Below, piece after piece: positions 36,638-46,307 of a DNA stretch of 53,620 nucleotides. Positions within the stretch are counted from its first letter, which is position 1; the number at the start of each line of letters is the position of its first letter. The stretch is from Xenorhabdus stockiae (GTDB lineage: Bacteria; Pseudomonadota; Gammaproteobacteria; Enterobacterales; Enterobacteriaceae). The notes below the pieces were generated by a model. The model saw only the letters and a program-made list of their open reading frames with translations. It did no database searches and was not told where the DNA came from. Position numbers and translations under genes: made by a program. The stretch is taken from positions 1-53,620 of the forward strand of contig NZ_NJAJ01000031.1 of the NCBI RefSeq assembly GCF_002632825.1, read 5' to 3'.

Positions 36638-37183
36638 TTACTTCATACTGATATATTCGACAGGAACCGCCTTTGTCAACCAGACACCGTTCTCGGCCTG
36701 ATGGAATTTAATTCCCTGTTCATACATTAACTGGACATCAATTTTTAGAATAGCAACTTTACCATGTCGTTGACCCACCTTAATCGCGGTCATTTCATCT
36801 GCCGATAAGTGCACATAATGACGATTTCCCGCCACCAGCCCTTGTTTAAATATTGAATCCAGAAAACGGGTTGCTGTACCGTGATACAAAACGGCCGGAG
36901 GTATCTTTTCCTGATAACAGATATTTACCCGTTTGGCTGAGTGCCCCTGTACTGCCCTGATACGTTTCCGATCCTCCGAAATCGCAAAGCGTTTTTTATC
37001 ATTAGTCGCGACAATTTTCTCAATCATAGGGTAATTCAGCCGCTTTCCTTGCTTCACTGCACATTTAATCAACGTACTGATATCCGCCCAGCCTTCACTA
37101 TCCAGTGTTAGACCAATGGATTCAGGCTGATGACGCAATACGTAACTTAAAAATTTGCTGATTTTAGTATCGATATGATCCAT
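36638..37183 (-). CDS. kptA: RNA 2'-phosphotransferase KptA (Tpt1)
   Basis: 181 residues. [23 protein letters not shown] is the N-terminal motif, [20 protein letters not shown] the RNA-binding part, and YHGT and HYVHLSAD the NAD-binding core, with H and R residues in the family positions. It removes a 2'-phosphate from a spliced or repaired RNA junction by transfer to NAD. Third gene of an rtcB-rlaP-kptA operon (24-nt gaps). A 2'-phosphate at a junction is not left by RtcB, so its substrate here is likely RNA that was processed by another ligase or a kinase. Confidence 0.93.
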   Translation of the reverse strand: MDHIDTKISKFLSYVLRHQPESIGLTLDSEGWADISTLIKCAVKQGKRLNYPMIEKIVATNDKKRFAISEDRKRIRAVQGHSAKRVNICYQEKIPPAVLYHGTATRFLDSIFKQGLVAGNRHYVHLSADEMTAIKVGQRHGKVAILKIDVQLMYEQGIKFHQAENGVWLTKAVPVEYISMK

Positions 37184-37207
37184 GTTTTCCCTCAGTAATC
37201 GGCGTTT

Positions 37208-38005
37208 TTATCTATTTTTCATTACCCAACGCTTCAGATAACTATCAAGTAAATCCTGATTGCGTTCACGATTATCCTTCAGCTCACAACGCACTACTGT
37301 CTCATTCAGTTCTGATTCAATAAATGCATGGACTCCCGGCTTGCGCAAACCATATTCTGCTTCATTGGCAGCTCGTTTAATTCGCAGTAAATCTGCAATT
37401 TCTGCTTTCAATTGAGGATCATAAACTGTACCCGCCACCAGCGTTTCAAAATCTATGGGAGGAGTACCTTTACCCATCTCAATCCAACGCACAGCCAGTA
37501 ACGGACGTAATACGTAAAAGTATTTTTTTAGCCGAACCTGCTCGCCCTGCAAATAACCCCTGAAGTTTTTCTTCGCCATTGAAAGATAGTGATAACGCGC
37601 TTTAATATCCGAAAAAAAATGCGGCACCATCGCTTTCAGCCCATTAGTTGCAGCCGCATCTGCATGATAGATGACGGGAGAATCCAGCCATTCCACCAAA
37701 GTCGGGTTAGCCTGCTTCAATAGTTTTAAAGCCTTGCGCAACTCCCAGCCACTGATATCCAGCTCATCATTTATCGGCTGTTCAATCACATCCCGCCCAG
37801 GTTCCACTTTGAGATACCAGTCCACGGGGTGAACATAAATGAATCGCACATCATAATCACTGTCCGGTGATGCAAAGCCCCACCCTCGACTGCCAGACTC
37901 ACAGGCGTACAGTATCCTCACGCCATATTTTTTCTCTATTTTATACAGTTCTCTTTTAATACGAGCCCGCATTGCCGGGCTGACTGTTTCTGCTTCCCTT
38001 TCCAT
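37208..38005 (-). CDS. rlaP: RlaP-type nucleotidyltransferase
   Basis: 265 residues of the COG3541/RlaP family, a polymerase-beta-type nucleotidyltransferase. ACESGSRGWGFASPDSDYDV holds the GS motif and the DxD metal pair (roughly residues 35-54); the rest is helical. This family is often encoded next to RtcB and is thought to add nucleotides to, or otherwise prepare, RNA ends. It lies 24 nt after rtcB and 24 nt before kptA. The exact reaction has not been established to my knowledge. Confidence 0.85.
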   Translation of the reverse strand: MEREAETVSPAMRARIKRELYKIEKKYGVRILYACESGSRGWGFASPDSDYDVRFIYVHPVDWYLKVEPGRDVIEQPINDELDISGWELRKALKLLKQANPTLVEWLDSPVIYHADAAATNGLKAMVPHFFSDIKARYHYLSMAKKNFRGYLQGEQVRLKKYFYVLRPLLAVRWIEMGKGTPPIDFETLVAGTVYDPQLKAEIADLLRIKRAANEAEYGLRKPGVHAFIESELNETVVRCELKDNRERNQDLLDSYLKRWVMKNR

Positions 38006-38029
38006 TTTCTTTTTCCTGCTGCGATCTTT

Positions 38030-39271
38030 CTAACCTTTTACACAAACTACCTGACGTAAAGTATGCACGATTTCCACCAATGAAGACTGAGCAGCCATTA
38101 CTGCATCAATATCTTTATATGCCATCGGGATCTCGTCGATGACATCACTATCTTTTCGGCATTCCACATGCGCAGTGGCTTGTTTCTGATCGTTCACTGT
38201 AAAACGTTTTTTCGCTTCAGTACGGCTCATTACACGCCCAGAGCCGTGGCTACATGAGCAAAAACTTTCTTCATTTCCAAGCCCTCGGACAATATAACTT
38301 TTTGCCCCCATGGAACCCGGAATGATCCCCATCTGGCCTTTACGGGCTGATACCGCTCCTTTACGGGTTACCAAAATCTCTTCACCGTAGTGTTGCTCAC
38401 GCTGTACATAGTTATGGTGACAATTCACCGCTTCTTGTTGTGTTGTGAACGGTTTTGGTATCTCGCGTGATAACGCCTCAAGTACCCGATGCATCATCAC
38501 TTCCCTATTCTGGCGCGCATAGTCCTGTGCCCAGTCCACCGCTTCCATATAATCATCGAAATAGCGATTTCCTTCCTCAAAATACGCCAAATCACGATCA
38601 GGCAGGTTAGCGATATGTTGCTGCATATCTTTCTGCGCCAGTGTAATAAACAGATTACCAATGGCATTTCCTACTCCACGGGAACCGCTATGCAGCATTA
38701 TCCAAACGCGATCTGCCTCATCAAGGCACAGCTCAATAAAATGGTTCCCTGTTCCCAGCGTTCCCAAATGCTGACGGTTATTGGTGTTCAGCAGTTTCGG
38801 GTATTTATCGGTGATATGTTTGAAGCGACCTGCTAACGTTGCCCAATGTTGATCCACCACTTCCGGCACCTTATTCCAGGAACCTTTATCCCGCCCGCCG
38901 CGGTTCACAGTACGACCATGCGGTACAGCAGCTTCAATAGCATGGCGGATATTCAGCAAATTATCCGGTAAATCTGACGCCACCAATGAAGTGCGCACAG
39001 CAATCATTCCGCAGCCAATATCCACCCCAACTGCTGCCGGAATAATAGCGCCGCGAGTCGGGATCACACTCCCGATGGTAGAACCTTTACCGACATGCAC
39101 ATCCGGCATCACTGCCAGATGCTTAAATACAAAAGGCATCTTGGCTGTATTTTGTAATTGAGTAATCGCTTTTGGATCAACCGGCACCCCATTCGTCCAC
39201 ATTTTTACCGGAGCACCGCTCTCCTGAGTCAATAAGTTATAAGCGTTGGTTTTCATTTCAGCTATCGTCAT
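38030..39271 (-). CDS. rtcB: RNA-splicing ligase RtcB
   Basis: 413 residues, near the usual bacterial size (E. coli 408). The metal Cys lies in AVGVDIGCGMIAV; metal His residues lie in LGTGNHFIEL and MLHSGSRGVGN; the guanylylated His is in FCSCSHGSGRVMSR. It joins 2',3'-cyclic phosphate or 3'-phosphate RNA ends to 5'-OH ends using GTP and Mn. It opens an RNA-repair operon with rlaP and kptA. A clear sigma54 promoter lies 35 bp upstream, and its activator RtcR is encoded divergently. Confidence 0.96.
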   Translation of the reverse strand: MTIAEMKTNAYNLLTQESGAPVKMWTNGVPVDPKAITQLQNTAKMPFVFKHLAVMPDVHVGKGSTIGSVIPTRGAIIPAAVGVDIGCGMIAVRTSLVASDLPDNLLNIRHAIEAAVPHGRTVNRGGRDKGSWNKVPEVVDQHWATLAGRFKHITDKYPKLLNTNNRQHLGTLGTGNHFIELCLDEADRVWIMLHSGSRGVGNAIGNLFITLAQKDMQQHIANLPDRDLAYFEEGNRYFDDYMEAVDWAQDYARQNREVMMHRVLEALSREIPKPFTTQQEAVNCHHNYVQREQHYGEEILVTRKGAVSARKGQMGIIPGSMGAKSYIVRGLGNEESFCSCSHGSGRVMSRTEAKKRFTVNDQKQATAHVECRKDSDVIDEIPMAYKDIDAVMAAQSSLVEIVHTLRQVVCVKG

Positions 39272-39305
39272 TTTTGTTCTCCTTTAATTCTTTGATATTT
39301 ATTAT

Positions 39306-39322
39306 TGCTAATCCAGTGCCAA
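39306..39322 (-). promoter_or_regulatory. sigma54 (RpoN) promoter of rtcB operon
   Basis: On the minus strand TTGGCACTGGATTAGCA has GG at -24 and GC at -12 with 10 bp between, matching the RpoN consensus (TGGCAC-N5-TTGC). The next 35 bp run to the rtcB ATG. The bEBP RtcR is divergent, so this is almost certainly its target. Confidence 0.85.
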
Positions 39323-39471
39323 CTTTGAAAATAGGCAAAAATATTTCTTATCATAATGAAAATTAAAGTTTTTTATTTTTCCCTATTTTCAGCGATTGTT
39401 TTTGCCATTTGATTTTCTTATCTTTTTATATCGTTTTTTATAAATTTAGATAATCAATAACAGAGGCAAGG

Positions 39472-41049
39472 ATGAAACGCAGAGTTGCTATTGGGGTTTT
39501 AGGAACAACATTAGATAGACGTGGGAAAAAAGCGAATCGCTGGACAAAATGGCGTCCTACTATTGGGCTATGCCAGCAGCCTGAGCTGCCAATTGACAGG
39601 CTGGAATTACTCTATCAGGCAGATAGCTACAGTCTGGCGCAAAGAGTTAAAGAAGATATTGAAGAAACCTCCCCACAGACCCGGGTTGTTCTGCAAGAAG
39701 TTCAGATTGATGATCCGTGGGATTTTGAGGAAGTTTATACTGCCCTGCTTGATTTTGCGGTGCGCTATCCTTTCGATATTGAGAATGAAGAGTATCTGGT
39801 ACATATCACTACAGGCACGCACGTTGCCCAGATTTGCTGGTTTTTGCTGACTGAAGCGCGTTATCTGCCAGCCCAGCTGATCCAGACATCACCCAGAAAT
39901 GGCGATCGCGATAGCCATCCTGAAGGAGTCTACACTGTTATCGATTTGGATCTCAGCCGTTATACCACGCTAACCAGCCGCTTTCTGCGTGAACAGCAGG
40001 AGCAAGTGGCGTTCCTGAAATCCGGCATCGCTACGCGCAATGCCAGTTTCAACCACCTGATAGACCAGATTGAGCGTGTTGCGCTGCGCTCATCAGCACC
40101 GATCCTGCTGACCGGGCCAACCGGGGCAGGTAAATCCTTTCTGGCTCGCCGGATCTATCAACTCCGCCAATCACGCCATCTGCTTAAAGGGCGTTTTGTC
40201 GAAGTAAACTGTGCAACATTGCGCGGTGATAATGCCATGTCTACACTGTTTGGACACGTCAAAGGGGCATTTACAGGGGCAATCCAGCCGCGAACCGGCC
40301 TATTACGCGAGGCCGATGGTGGTATTTTATTTCTGGATGAAGTGGCCGAGTTAGGCCTTGATGAACAAGCAATGTTATTGAAGGCGATTGAAGAAAAAAA
40401 CTTCCTGCCGTACGGCTCTGATCGGGAAGTTTACAGTGACTTTCAGTTAATTGCCGGCACTCACCGGGATCTGCGGGATAGAGTTGTTCAGGGAAAATTC
40501 CGGGAAGATTTATATGCCCGTATCAATATGTGGACTTATCAGTTACCCGGACTGGCTCAGCGCCGTGAAGATATTGAACCAAACATCGACTATGAACTAG
40601 CCCGCTATGCACAAATGCAGCAGACGCAGGTTCGTTTTGATAAAGAAGCCCGACAGATTTACCTGCGTTTTGCCTGCTCAGAACAGGCCAAGTGGCGGGG
40701 AAATTTCCGTGAATTAAGTGCATCAGTCGCCCGTATGGCAACGTTTGCTGAAAATGGCCGCATCAATCAGCACTTGGCAGAAGAAGAAATCATCCGCCTC
40801 AGACAACACTGGCGAGGAGAAAATAGTTCCTCCCTACTGCCGGATCATTTAGCAGAAATTGATCTGTTTGATCGCCAGCAATTAGAAACCGTTATCAGCG
40901 TTTGCCGGGGATCTGCCAGTTTATCCGAGGCCGGTCGCAAGCTCTTCGCTGTTTCCCGCCAACAAAAGAAACAACCCAATGATGCCGATAGATTACGTAA
41001 GTATCTCGCCCGATTCGGCTTAGACTGGGAAAGTATTCAGCAAGATTAG
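39472..41049 (+). CDS. rtcR: sigma54-dependent activator RtcR
   Basis: 525 residues. Residues 1-180 form the RtcR/CARF-like sensor ([19 protein letters not shown]), which is thought to sense RNA with 2',3'-cyclic phosphate ends. The AAA+ domain has Walker A GPTGAGKS (about 218-225), the sigma54-contact loop GAFTGA (in [12 protein letters not shown]) and Walker [12 protein letters not shown] short C-terminal helical part follows. It activates rtcB from the sigma54 promoter after RNA damage. It runs opposite to rtcB and shares its operon with the RNase BN gene 11 nt downstream. Confidence 0.95.
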   Translation: MKRRVAIGVLGTTLDRRGKKANRWTKWRPTIGLCQQPELPIDRLELLYQADSYSLAQRVKEDIEETSPQTRVVLQEVQIDDPWDFEEVYTALLDFAVRYPFDIENEEYLVHITTGTHVAQICWFLLTEARYLPAQLIQTSPRNGDRDSHPEGVYTVIDLDLSRYTTLTSRFLREQQEQVAFLKSGIATRNASFNHLIDQIERVALRSSAPILLTGPTGAGKSFLARRIYQLRQSRHLLKGRFVEVNCATLRGDNAMSTLFGHVKGAFTGAIQPRTGLLREADGGILFLDEVAELGLDEQAMLLKAIEEKNFLPYGSDREVYSDFQLIAGTHRDLRDRVVQGKFREDLYARINMWTYQLPGLAQRREDIEPNIDYELARYAQMQQTQVRFDKEARQIYLRFACSEQAKWRGNFRELSASVARMATFAENGRINQHLAEEEIIRLRQHWRGENSSSLLPDHLAEIDLFDRQQLETVISVCRGSASLSEAGRKLFAVSRQQKKQPNDADRLRKYLARFGLDWESIQQD

Positions 41050-41060
41050 GAGAAGACGAT

Positions 41061-41978
41061 ATGGAATTAAAATTTCTGGGTACCAGCGCAGGTATCCCGA
41101 CTAAAGAACGCAATGTCACCAGCCTTATTCTCGATTTACAGGAGATCCGCAGTTCACTGTGGATGTTTGACTGCGGTGAAGGAACACAGCATCAAATCCT
41201 TCACTCTCCGATTAAAATCTCCAAACTGGAGAAGATCTTTATCACTCATTTGCATGGAGATCATATCTTTGGTCTGCCCGGCTTACTATGCAGCCGATCA
41301 ATGGGCGGCTCTACTGATCCATTAACGCTATACGGGCCAAAAGGGATCCGCCAGTTTGTGGAAACTTCATTGCAATTAAGCAGCTCCTTTCTGACCTATC
41401 CACTGGAAATTATTGAAGTACAGCCCGGATTACTGTTTGATGATGGCACAATGAAAGTCACCGCTTATGCCCTGAATCACCGTGTGGAATGTTATGGCTA
41501 CCGAATTGAAGAGCATGATAAACCCGGTACGCTGGATGCCAAAAAGTTGGCTCAGGATGGAATTCCCCGTGGCCCGTGGATGCAAACCCTAAAACAAGGG
41601 GATACGGTCACATTGGAAGATGGCCGGACAATTTCCGGTAAAGATTATCTTGGAGCGCCAATTCGTGGCAAATCATTAGCGATTTTCGGGGATACCGAGC
41701 CCACACCAGAAGCCCTGAAGCTGGCGGCTGATGTTGATGTCATGGTACATGAAATCACTCTGGAACATGCGTTTGCCGAAAAAGCCAATGAACGTGGTCA
41801 TTCCACCACCAAACAAGCGGCAACGCTGGCTCGTGATGCCAAGGTAAAACATTTTATCGCCACACATATCAGCGGACGTTATGGTAAAGAAGATTGCCCA
41901 CGTTTACTGGCTGAATGTCGGGAAATATTTTCGAATACTGATTTAGCCGAGGATTTTTCGGTATTTATAGTTAAATAG
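41061..41978 (+). CDS. rbn: ribonuclease BN/Z
   Basis: 305 residues, normal for ElaC/RNase Z. The metallo-beta-lactamase motif is [13 protein letters not shown], preceded by [13 protein letters not shown] and DCGEGTQHQ, and followed by [24 protein letters not shown] and HISGRY. It processes tRNA 3' ends (exo/endo). It starts 11 nt after rtcR, with AGGAGA directly before its ATG, so the two appear to be one transcript. That couples an RNA-end processing enzyme to the control gene of RNA repair. Confidence 0.93.
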   Translation: MELKFLGTSAGIPTKERNVTSLILDLQEIRSSLWMFDCGEGTQHQILHSPIKISKLEKIFITHLHGDHIFGLPGLLCSRSMGGSTDPLTLYGPKGIRQFVETSLQLSSSFLTYPLEIIEVQPGLLFDDGTMKVTAYALNHRVECYGYRIEEHDKPGTLDAKKLAQDGIPRGPWMQTLKQGDTVTLEDGRTISGKDYLGAPIRGKSLAIFGDTEPTPEALKLAADVDVMVHEITLEHAFAEKANERGHSTTKQAATLARDAKVKHFIATHISGRYGKEDCPRLLAECREIFSNTDLAEDFSVFIVK

Positions 41979-42069
41979 TTTCATGATAAGAATAGATTAA
42001 CTGAAAAACTCACCTGAATAATTTTTCGATTATATTTCACATTAAAAAGCAGAGTTAAAAAATGAACAA

Positions 42070-42089
42070 TCCCGCCGTAAGCGGCGGGA
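42070..42089. terminator. GC-rich hairpin between rbn and the orphan gene
   Basis: TCCCGCCG and CGGCGGGA pair around TAAG; it follows the rbn stop by about 90 nt and lies 20 nt beyond the minus-strand orphan gene's stop. It probably stops both. Confidence 0.6.
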
Positions 42090-42110
42090 AATTATCCCTG
42101 ACGGATTAAA

Positions 42111-42881
42111 CTAACTGATATTAAATAATTTAGAAAATTCTTCAGATATATCACGATTAAGTATGTTCCGCTGATGATACTCTCCCCATAGAGCTTCATT
42201 TGAAATCCAAGGAGGAAAAACAGGCTTTTTATCCACCCAGAATTGAATCTTACTCGCGACTTTTTTATTATTTCTGTTCCTATAAACCCATCTTAATTCT
42301 TTTGCAGTTATAGATTTTCTTGTGTTATTTAAACCTTCTGATTTATTTACAACTTTTGCCATATTTATCTCATCGAGTATAAAATGTATATGCATATCCT
42401 CAGTCAGCTGACAATCACTCATAGTGACCCATGATATTCCTCCTTTGCATTTTCTTCCTATAGTGACATGGTCATTAGTTATACCTTCTTCAAGAACAGT
42501 ATGATACTTATCATGTTTTTCAAGATAAGAATATAAACTTTCTTTATACTCTTCATATTCATGAAAACCAACAACATTAAGATAGCCTTTGTATTTATTA
42601 GCTTTCTCACTTAACCATGCATTAGGTGCTCTTCGATTATTTCTTAGTGAATTCTGAAAGCTATCTAAAAAACTCTTCATTTCTCTTTCTTCAACTGGAA
42701 TCAAATAATAATTCATCATCGTCGGTTTAAAAAACTCTTGTCCAGAAGTTGATTTAGGGAGTCTATTTTTAACAATTTTAAAATTATCTAAATTACTGAT
42801 ATAACGCTCTCTTTCATTAGTTAAACCATATATAAGATCACCCTCAAAAAACTCATTTCTAAAAGGTGGTGAAAACGGCAT
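42111..42881 (-). CDS. hypothetical protein, 256 residues
   Basis: Not recognised. No signal peptide or membrane span. It is rich in Asn, Lys, Glu and Tyr, with several short helical segments (REMKSFLDSFQNSLRNNRR, YEEYKESLYSYLEKHDK). The C-terminal part holds KGGISWVTMSDCQLTEDMHIHF and AKELRWVYRNRNN, which has the feel of a polymorphic-toxin tail module or an effector, but I cannot name the family. AT-rich and monocistronic in the argI-pyrB hotspot. Confidence 0.6.
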   Translation of the reverse strand: MPFSPPFRNEFFEGDLIYGLTNERERYISNLDNFKIVKNRLPKSTSGQEFFKPTMMNYYLIPVEEREMKSFLDSFQNSLRNNRRAPNAWLSEKANKYKGYLNVVGFHEYEEYKESLYSYLEKHDKYHTVLEEGITNDHVTIGRKCKGGISWVTMSDCQLTEDMHIHFILDEINMAKVVNKSEGLNNTRKSITAKELRWVYRNRNNKKVASKIQFWVDKKPVFPPWISNEALWGEYHQRNILNRDISEEFSKLFNIS

Positions 42882-43077
42882 ATATTACCCTCTTTATTTA
42901 ATGAAAAAATAAAAGACAACGTATTATAGCCTGTATTATTAAACAGAAAGTTATTTTTTAAACGGTTATAAAAGCGACTGAAAAAAAATAGTTTTATCTC
43001 ATTATGAAGAGGATAATAGTCTGCAACACCTTCGTTTACGAGTCACTGCTTGAAACAAAAAATTCTCTCAACAAATC

Positions 43078-43105
43078 TTGCAGTGAATACAATCGCGAGT
43101 ATAAT
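43078..43105 (+). promoter_or_regulatory. sigma70 promoter of pyrLB
   Basis: TTGCAG and TATAAT with a 16-bp spacer lie 25 bp before the leader peptide start. Confidence 0.7.
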
Positions 43106-43130
43106 GCGCGACGATTTGCCGGGAGAAAAC

Positions 43131-43274
43131 ATGAAATACAGCCTTACAAAACGCCAATCTAACGAAGCACTGCCAACTGGCAGCTTGGGCGTATTGTTTT
43201 CCCCATTGCTAACCGAACATTTAAAAAGCCCCTCAATTGAGGGGCTTTTTTTCGTCTGCCCAGTCCAAAGCTAA
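43131..43274 (+). CDS. pyrL: pyrBI operon leader peptide PyrL
   Basis: 47 codons from ATG 43131 (MKYSLTKRQSNEALPTG), following GGGAGA. It runs through the attenuator and ends 24 nt before pyrB. Its size and position equal those of E. coli PyrL (44 residues), whose translation, coupled to UTP-dependent pausing, decides whether the downstream terminator forms. The sequence itself is not conserved except for a similar SxxxGxFFxCP-type end (GLFFVCPVQS), as expected for a leader. Confidence 0.8.
   Translation: MKYSLTKRQSNEALPTGSLGVLFSPLLTEHLKSPSIEGLFFVCPVQS
43224..43252 (+). terminator. pyrB attenuator
   Basis: GCCCCTC-AATT-GAGGGGC followed by TTTTTTTC lies inside the leader peptide gene and 47 nt before pyrB. 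In enterobacteria this terminator is avoided when UTP is low because polymerase pauses and the ribosome keeps up. Confidence 0.88.
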
Positions 43275-43298
43275 AAGTCATAAAAGAGGAATGTAAAC

Positions 43299-44237
43299 AT
43301 GGCTAACCCGTTATATCGCAAGCATATCATTTCAATTAATGATTTGAGCCGCACAGATCTTGAATTGGTATTGCAGACGGCAGCAGCCCTGAAAGCCAAT
43401 CCACAGACTGATTTACTGAAACACAAAGTTATCGCCAGCTGCTTTTTCGAAGCCTCTACGCGCACCCGTCTCTCTTTTGAAACAGCTATCCAGCGGCTTG
43501 GTGCCTCTGTGGTTGGCTTTGCTGACAGCAGCAACACCTCATTGGGCAAAAAAGGTGAAACACTGGCCGATACTATTTCTATTATCAGCCAGTATGCTGA
43601 CGCGATTGTCATGCGTCACCCACAGGAAGGCGCTGCCCGCCTTGCTTCTGAGTTTTCCGGTCATATCCCGATCATTAACGCCGGTGATGGTGCAAACCAA
43701 CATCCCACCCAGACGCTGCTAGACCTGTTTACCATTCAGGAAACTCAGTGCAAGCTGGATAACCTGAAAATCGCGATGGTTGGTGACTTGAAATATGGTC
43801 GTACTGTCCATTCATTGACGCAGGCACTGGCGAAATTTGAGGGCAACCATTTCTGCTTTATCGCGCCAGACGCACTTTCTATGCCCAACTATATTCTGCA
43901 CATGCTGGATGAAAAACAGGTGAGCTACAGCATTCACAACAATTTTGAAGATGTGCTGCCTGAGCTGGATATTCTGTATATGACCCGCGTTCAGAAAGAA
44001 CGTCTTGACCCTTCTGAATACGCCAATATCAAAGCCCAGTTTGTGCTGCGTGCGGCAGATTTGGTGAGTGTCAAAGAGAATCTGAAAGTACTCCATCCTC
44101 TGCCACGTATTGATGAAATTACTGTTGATGTGGATAAAACGCCTTACGCGTATTATTTCCAGCAGGCAGGTAATGGAATTTATGCTCGTCAGGCGTTGTT
44201 ATCACTGGTATTGAATGAAAATGTTGTTATCAAGTAA
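43299..44237 (+). CDS. pyrB: aspartate carbamoyltransferase catalytic chain
   Basis: 312 residues, normal length. The carbamoyl-phosphate motif is [13 protein letters not shown], followed by the [17 protein letters not shown] loop, [30 protein letters not shown] and HPLPRIDEI. It makes carbamoyl aspartate for pyrimidine synthesis. It is preceded by pyrL and the attenuator. The regulatory chain gene pyrI, which normally follows within about 15 bp, is not here: a strong hairpin and an unrelated gene follow instead. Confidence 0.96.
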   Translation: MANPLYRKHIISINDLSRTDLELVLQTAAALKANPQTDLLKHKVIASCFFEASTRTRLSFETAIQRLGASVVGFADSSNTSLGKKGETLADTISIISQYADAIVMRHPQEGAARLASEFSGHIPIINAGDGANQHPTQTLLDLFTIQETQCKLDNLKIAMVGDLKYGRTVHSLTQALAKFEGNHFCFIAPDALSMPNYILHMLDEKQVSYSIHNNFEDVLPELDILYMTRVQKERLDPSEYANIKAQFVLRAADLVSVKENLKVLHPLPRIDEITVDVDKTPYAYYFQQAGNGIYARQALLSLVLNENVVIK

Positions 44238-44267
44238 TAATCATCTAACATAAATAAGCAGTGACAA

Positions 44268-44305
44268 ATCTTATGGCTAAGGGAATTAGACCTTAGTCAT
44301 AAGAT
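44268..44305 (+). terminator. terminator after pyrB
   Basis: ATCTTATGGCTAAGG and CCTTAGTCATAAGAT form a 15-bp stem with one G-T pair and an 8-nt loop, 30 nt behind the pyrB stop. The AT-rich run to 44598 that follows has no gene. Confidence 0.75.
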
Positions 44306-44598
44306 GATTATCCCAAAAAAATTCTTTAACATCATTTCATCAAGAAATCCCATTTACAAAAAATAAACTTACTTATAATTGATTTAATATTACTTATCAC
44401 TAATTAATTACCATCCTAAAAGTATAACAATACGTTATAATTAAATTTGTTAAATTAAAATAAGCACTAATTTAAAATCATTTTTCTTGTTTTAGCCTTC
44501 CATAGAATTAAGCTATTATCGTCCATTTAAACAAATTAATTTTGTAACGTTATTTTCTAAATAATTTATCCTAAATAAAAAGTTGACGATATTACATC

Positions 44599-45220
44599 AT
44601 GCACAGGCAAGAGAATGACTACCAACGATATGAAAATATCTGGGTTGCAGAGTTTTCATATGGCTATCATGGTTCAGAACAACAGAAACAACGACGCTAT
44701 CGCGCTCAGGCATTAATTTATGCCAACAGCCAACATCAGGCTTTGATTCAATTATCAAACCATATGTTGAATTCATTAAAAGCAACAGAGGGCGAGTATG
44801 AGAAAATATTGCCTTTTCTCCAATATCTGAACAACAGTGCTCAGCTTGAAAAACGCCTGATCCTGAATCTAGATAAAATAAATATAGAACAATCAATTCT
44901 GGTATTGGAATCACTGGATATTAGTGAACGATTGCCGATTGATACCGGAGAGCTGTCAATCACCCAATATCGCTGTGTTCCTTTTATCGGTGATAACTCT
45001 TTTAATCGGCACTGGATCAGTGACGACCTATATACGCTGCTTTACCGACAGCAACAGAACAAAATCCAATATTCCCATAGTTAAAACAGCTGAACTATTC
45101 TGGCATTATATTCCATTTGAAGATGCCGCTGTTCCATTACGTTATTTAGCACATAAAACAGAAAAATCAGATATCAGTAAAAAACCTATTTTAGGATTTA
45201 AAGGTATGGAGTTCCGATAA
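44599..45220 (+). pseudogene. frameshifted gene of unknown function
   Basis: The open frame from ATG 44599 (MHRQENDYQRYENIW) stops at 45084. In the next frame, codons ending ELFWHYIPFEDAAVPLRYL and GFKGMEFR continue to TAA 45218-45220, directly abutting the next ATG. Removing one A from the AAAA run at 45061-45064 joins the two into about 206 residues (RQQQNK-SNIPIVKTAEL). The frame-2 half is plausible protein and forms a perfect operon junction, so I take this as one gene with a one-base frameshift (real decay or sequencing error). Family unknown; acidic and helical, with no membrane span. It precedes the tandem membrane-protein family. Confidence 0.65.
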
Positions 45221-46192
45221 ATGAACGATTCAAAAAAAATATCTACGACCCTTCATGATGCCACACCTACCCTACTCATTGACCAGCAAGAAATCTTGCT
45301 GAAAATACCAATGGAGAAAAAAAGCTACGAAGCATTACAAAGTTATCCTCCTCTTAACAGCATTGATGATAAACAATGCACTCTGCGGAATACACAGCGA
45401 TTTGCGAGAACAATCATATTTTTCCCCATTCTTATTGGCGTATTATTAACTTTTTATTATTGCATTGAAAGCCTTATAGAATTAAAAAAAAGAAGTGAAA
45501 TTAATATATTACGTACTGTCAATAGTGTTCGCGAAGAATATGGTGAAGATTTTTATCTTCGAAAAGATCTTCCTGAAAATTTAGAAAATGCCCGTTTTAT
45601 CGGCAATGATAAAACTATTTCTTTCTGGAAGTATCTTTATTACCGCTATAACTATTTTCACGCTAGCACCAAGTTTTTAATTACAGATTTTTTACGTTTC
45701 AGTTTATTACTTGTTTTTTCCTTCTACCTAATACACAGATGCTTTTTCTGGAAACTGCAAGCACCCATATTTATTGATCGAGAACGGCAATTGTTTTTCA
45801 GTTGGTATAAAGGCAAAGTCTATGCTGCCCGCTATTCTCAGGTAGGTGTATCCAATCAAACCGATCCCATGAAAATTATCCATCTGATGGGGTTAGCCAT
45901 GTATACACTGGATGAAAACAATACACTAGCTCGTCGTGCTTTCCAGATGTGTCTCTCTTATGATTCTATATTAGGATTCAATACAAAACTACGGCAAGAT
46001 GAAGCACACGCCTTTATTATTAAATACCTTATACAAGGCAAAGATGCTGTTGCAGCTACTGATTATAAACGTTTTCCTGCTTTGTTCTTATTCAAGGATA
46101 AAAAGCCCGCAGATTTTAATGAACAGCTTGAGCATATTTTGGCGGAACTAGACAAACAAGATATCAGAGATAACAGTCAGGAAAATACATAA
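45221..46192 (+). CDS. two-TM membrane protein, tandem family copy 1
   Basis: 323 residues, ATG directly after the previous stop. N-terminal conserved segment TPTLLIDQQEILLKIP and a SIDDKQC-type motif precede two membrane segments (about 68-90 and 160-182). The conserved stretch APIFIDRERQLFFSWYKGKVYAARYSQVG follows the second one, then a soluble C terminus ending FNEQLEHILAELDKQ. It resembles uncharacterised domains annotated in enterobacteria (possibly DUF6708-type), but I am not sure. Its two paralogous halves lie downstream in one ORF. AT-rich. Function unknown. Confidence 0.7.
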   Translation: MNDSKKISTTLHDATPTLLIDQQEILLKIPMEKKSYEALQSYPPLNSIDDKQCTLRNTQRFARTIIFFPILIGVLLTFYYCIESLIELKKRSEINILRTVNSVREEYGEDFYLRKDLPENLENARFIGNDKTISFWKYLYYRYNYFHASTKFLITDFLRFSLLLVFSFYLIHRCFFWKLQAPIFIDRERQLFFSWYKGKVYAARYSQVGVSNQTDPMKIIHLMGLAMYTLDENNTLARRAFQMCLSYDSILGFNTKLRQDEAHAFIIKYLIQGKDAVAATDYKRFPALFLFKDKKPADFNEQLEHILAELDKQDIRDNSQENT

Positions 46193-46237
46193 ATAGTCAG
46201 ATAAATTATGTTACTGCATGTATGACACCTCTACTTT

Positions 46238-46270
46238 ATATCAACCAGAATGTATCCATCTGGTTGATAT
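46238..46270 (+). terminator. hairpin between family copies
   Basis: ATATCAACCAGA and TCTGGTTGATAT form a 12-bp perfect stem with a 9-nt loop between the first copy and the double copy. Confidence 0.7.
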
Positions 46271-46307
46271 TAATTAATTAAAAATTAGAAAATAAAAACA
46301 GTTAAAA

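Noticed and set aside
44599-45084. Gene after pyrB considered as pyrI
   Set aside because: No similarity to the regulatory chain, no zinc-binding cysteines, and too far from pyrB.
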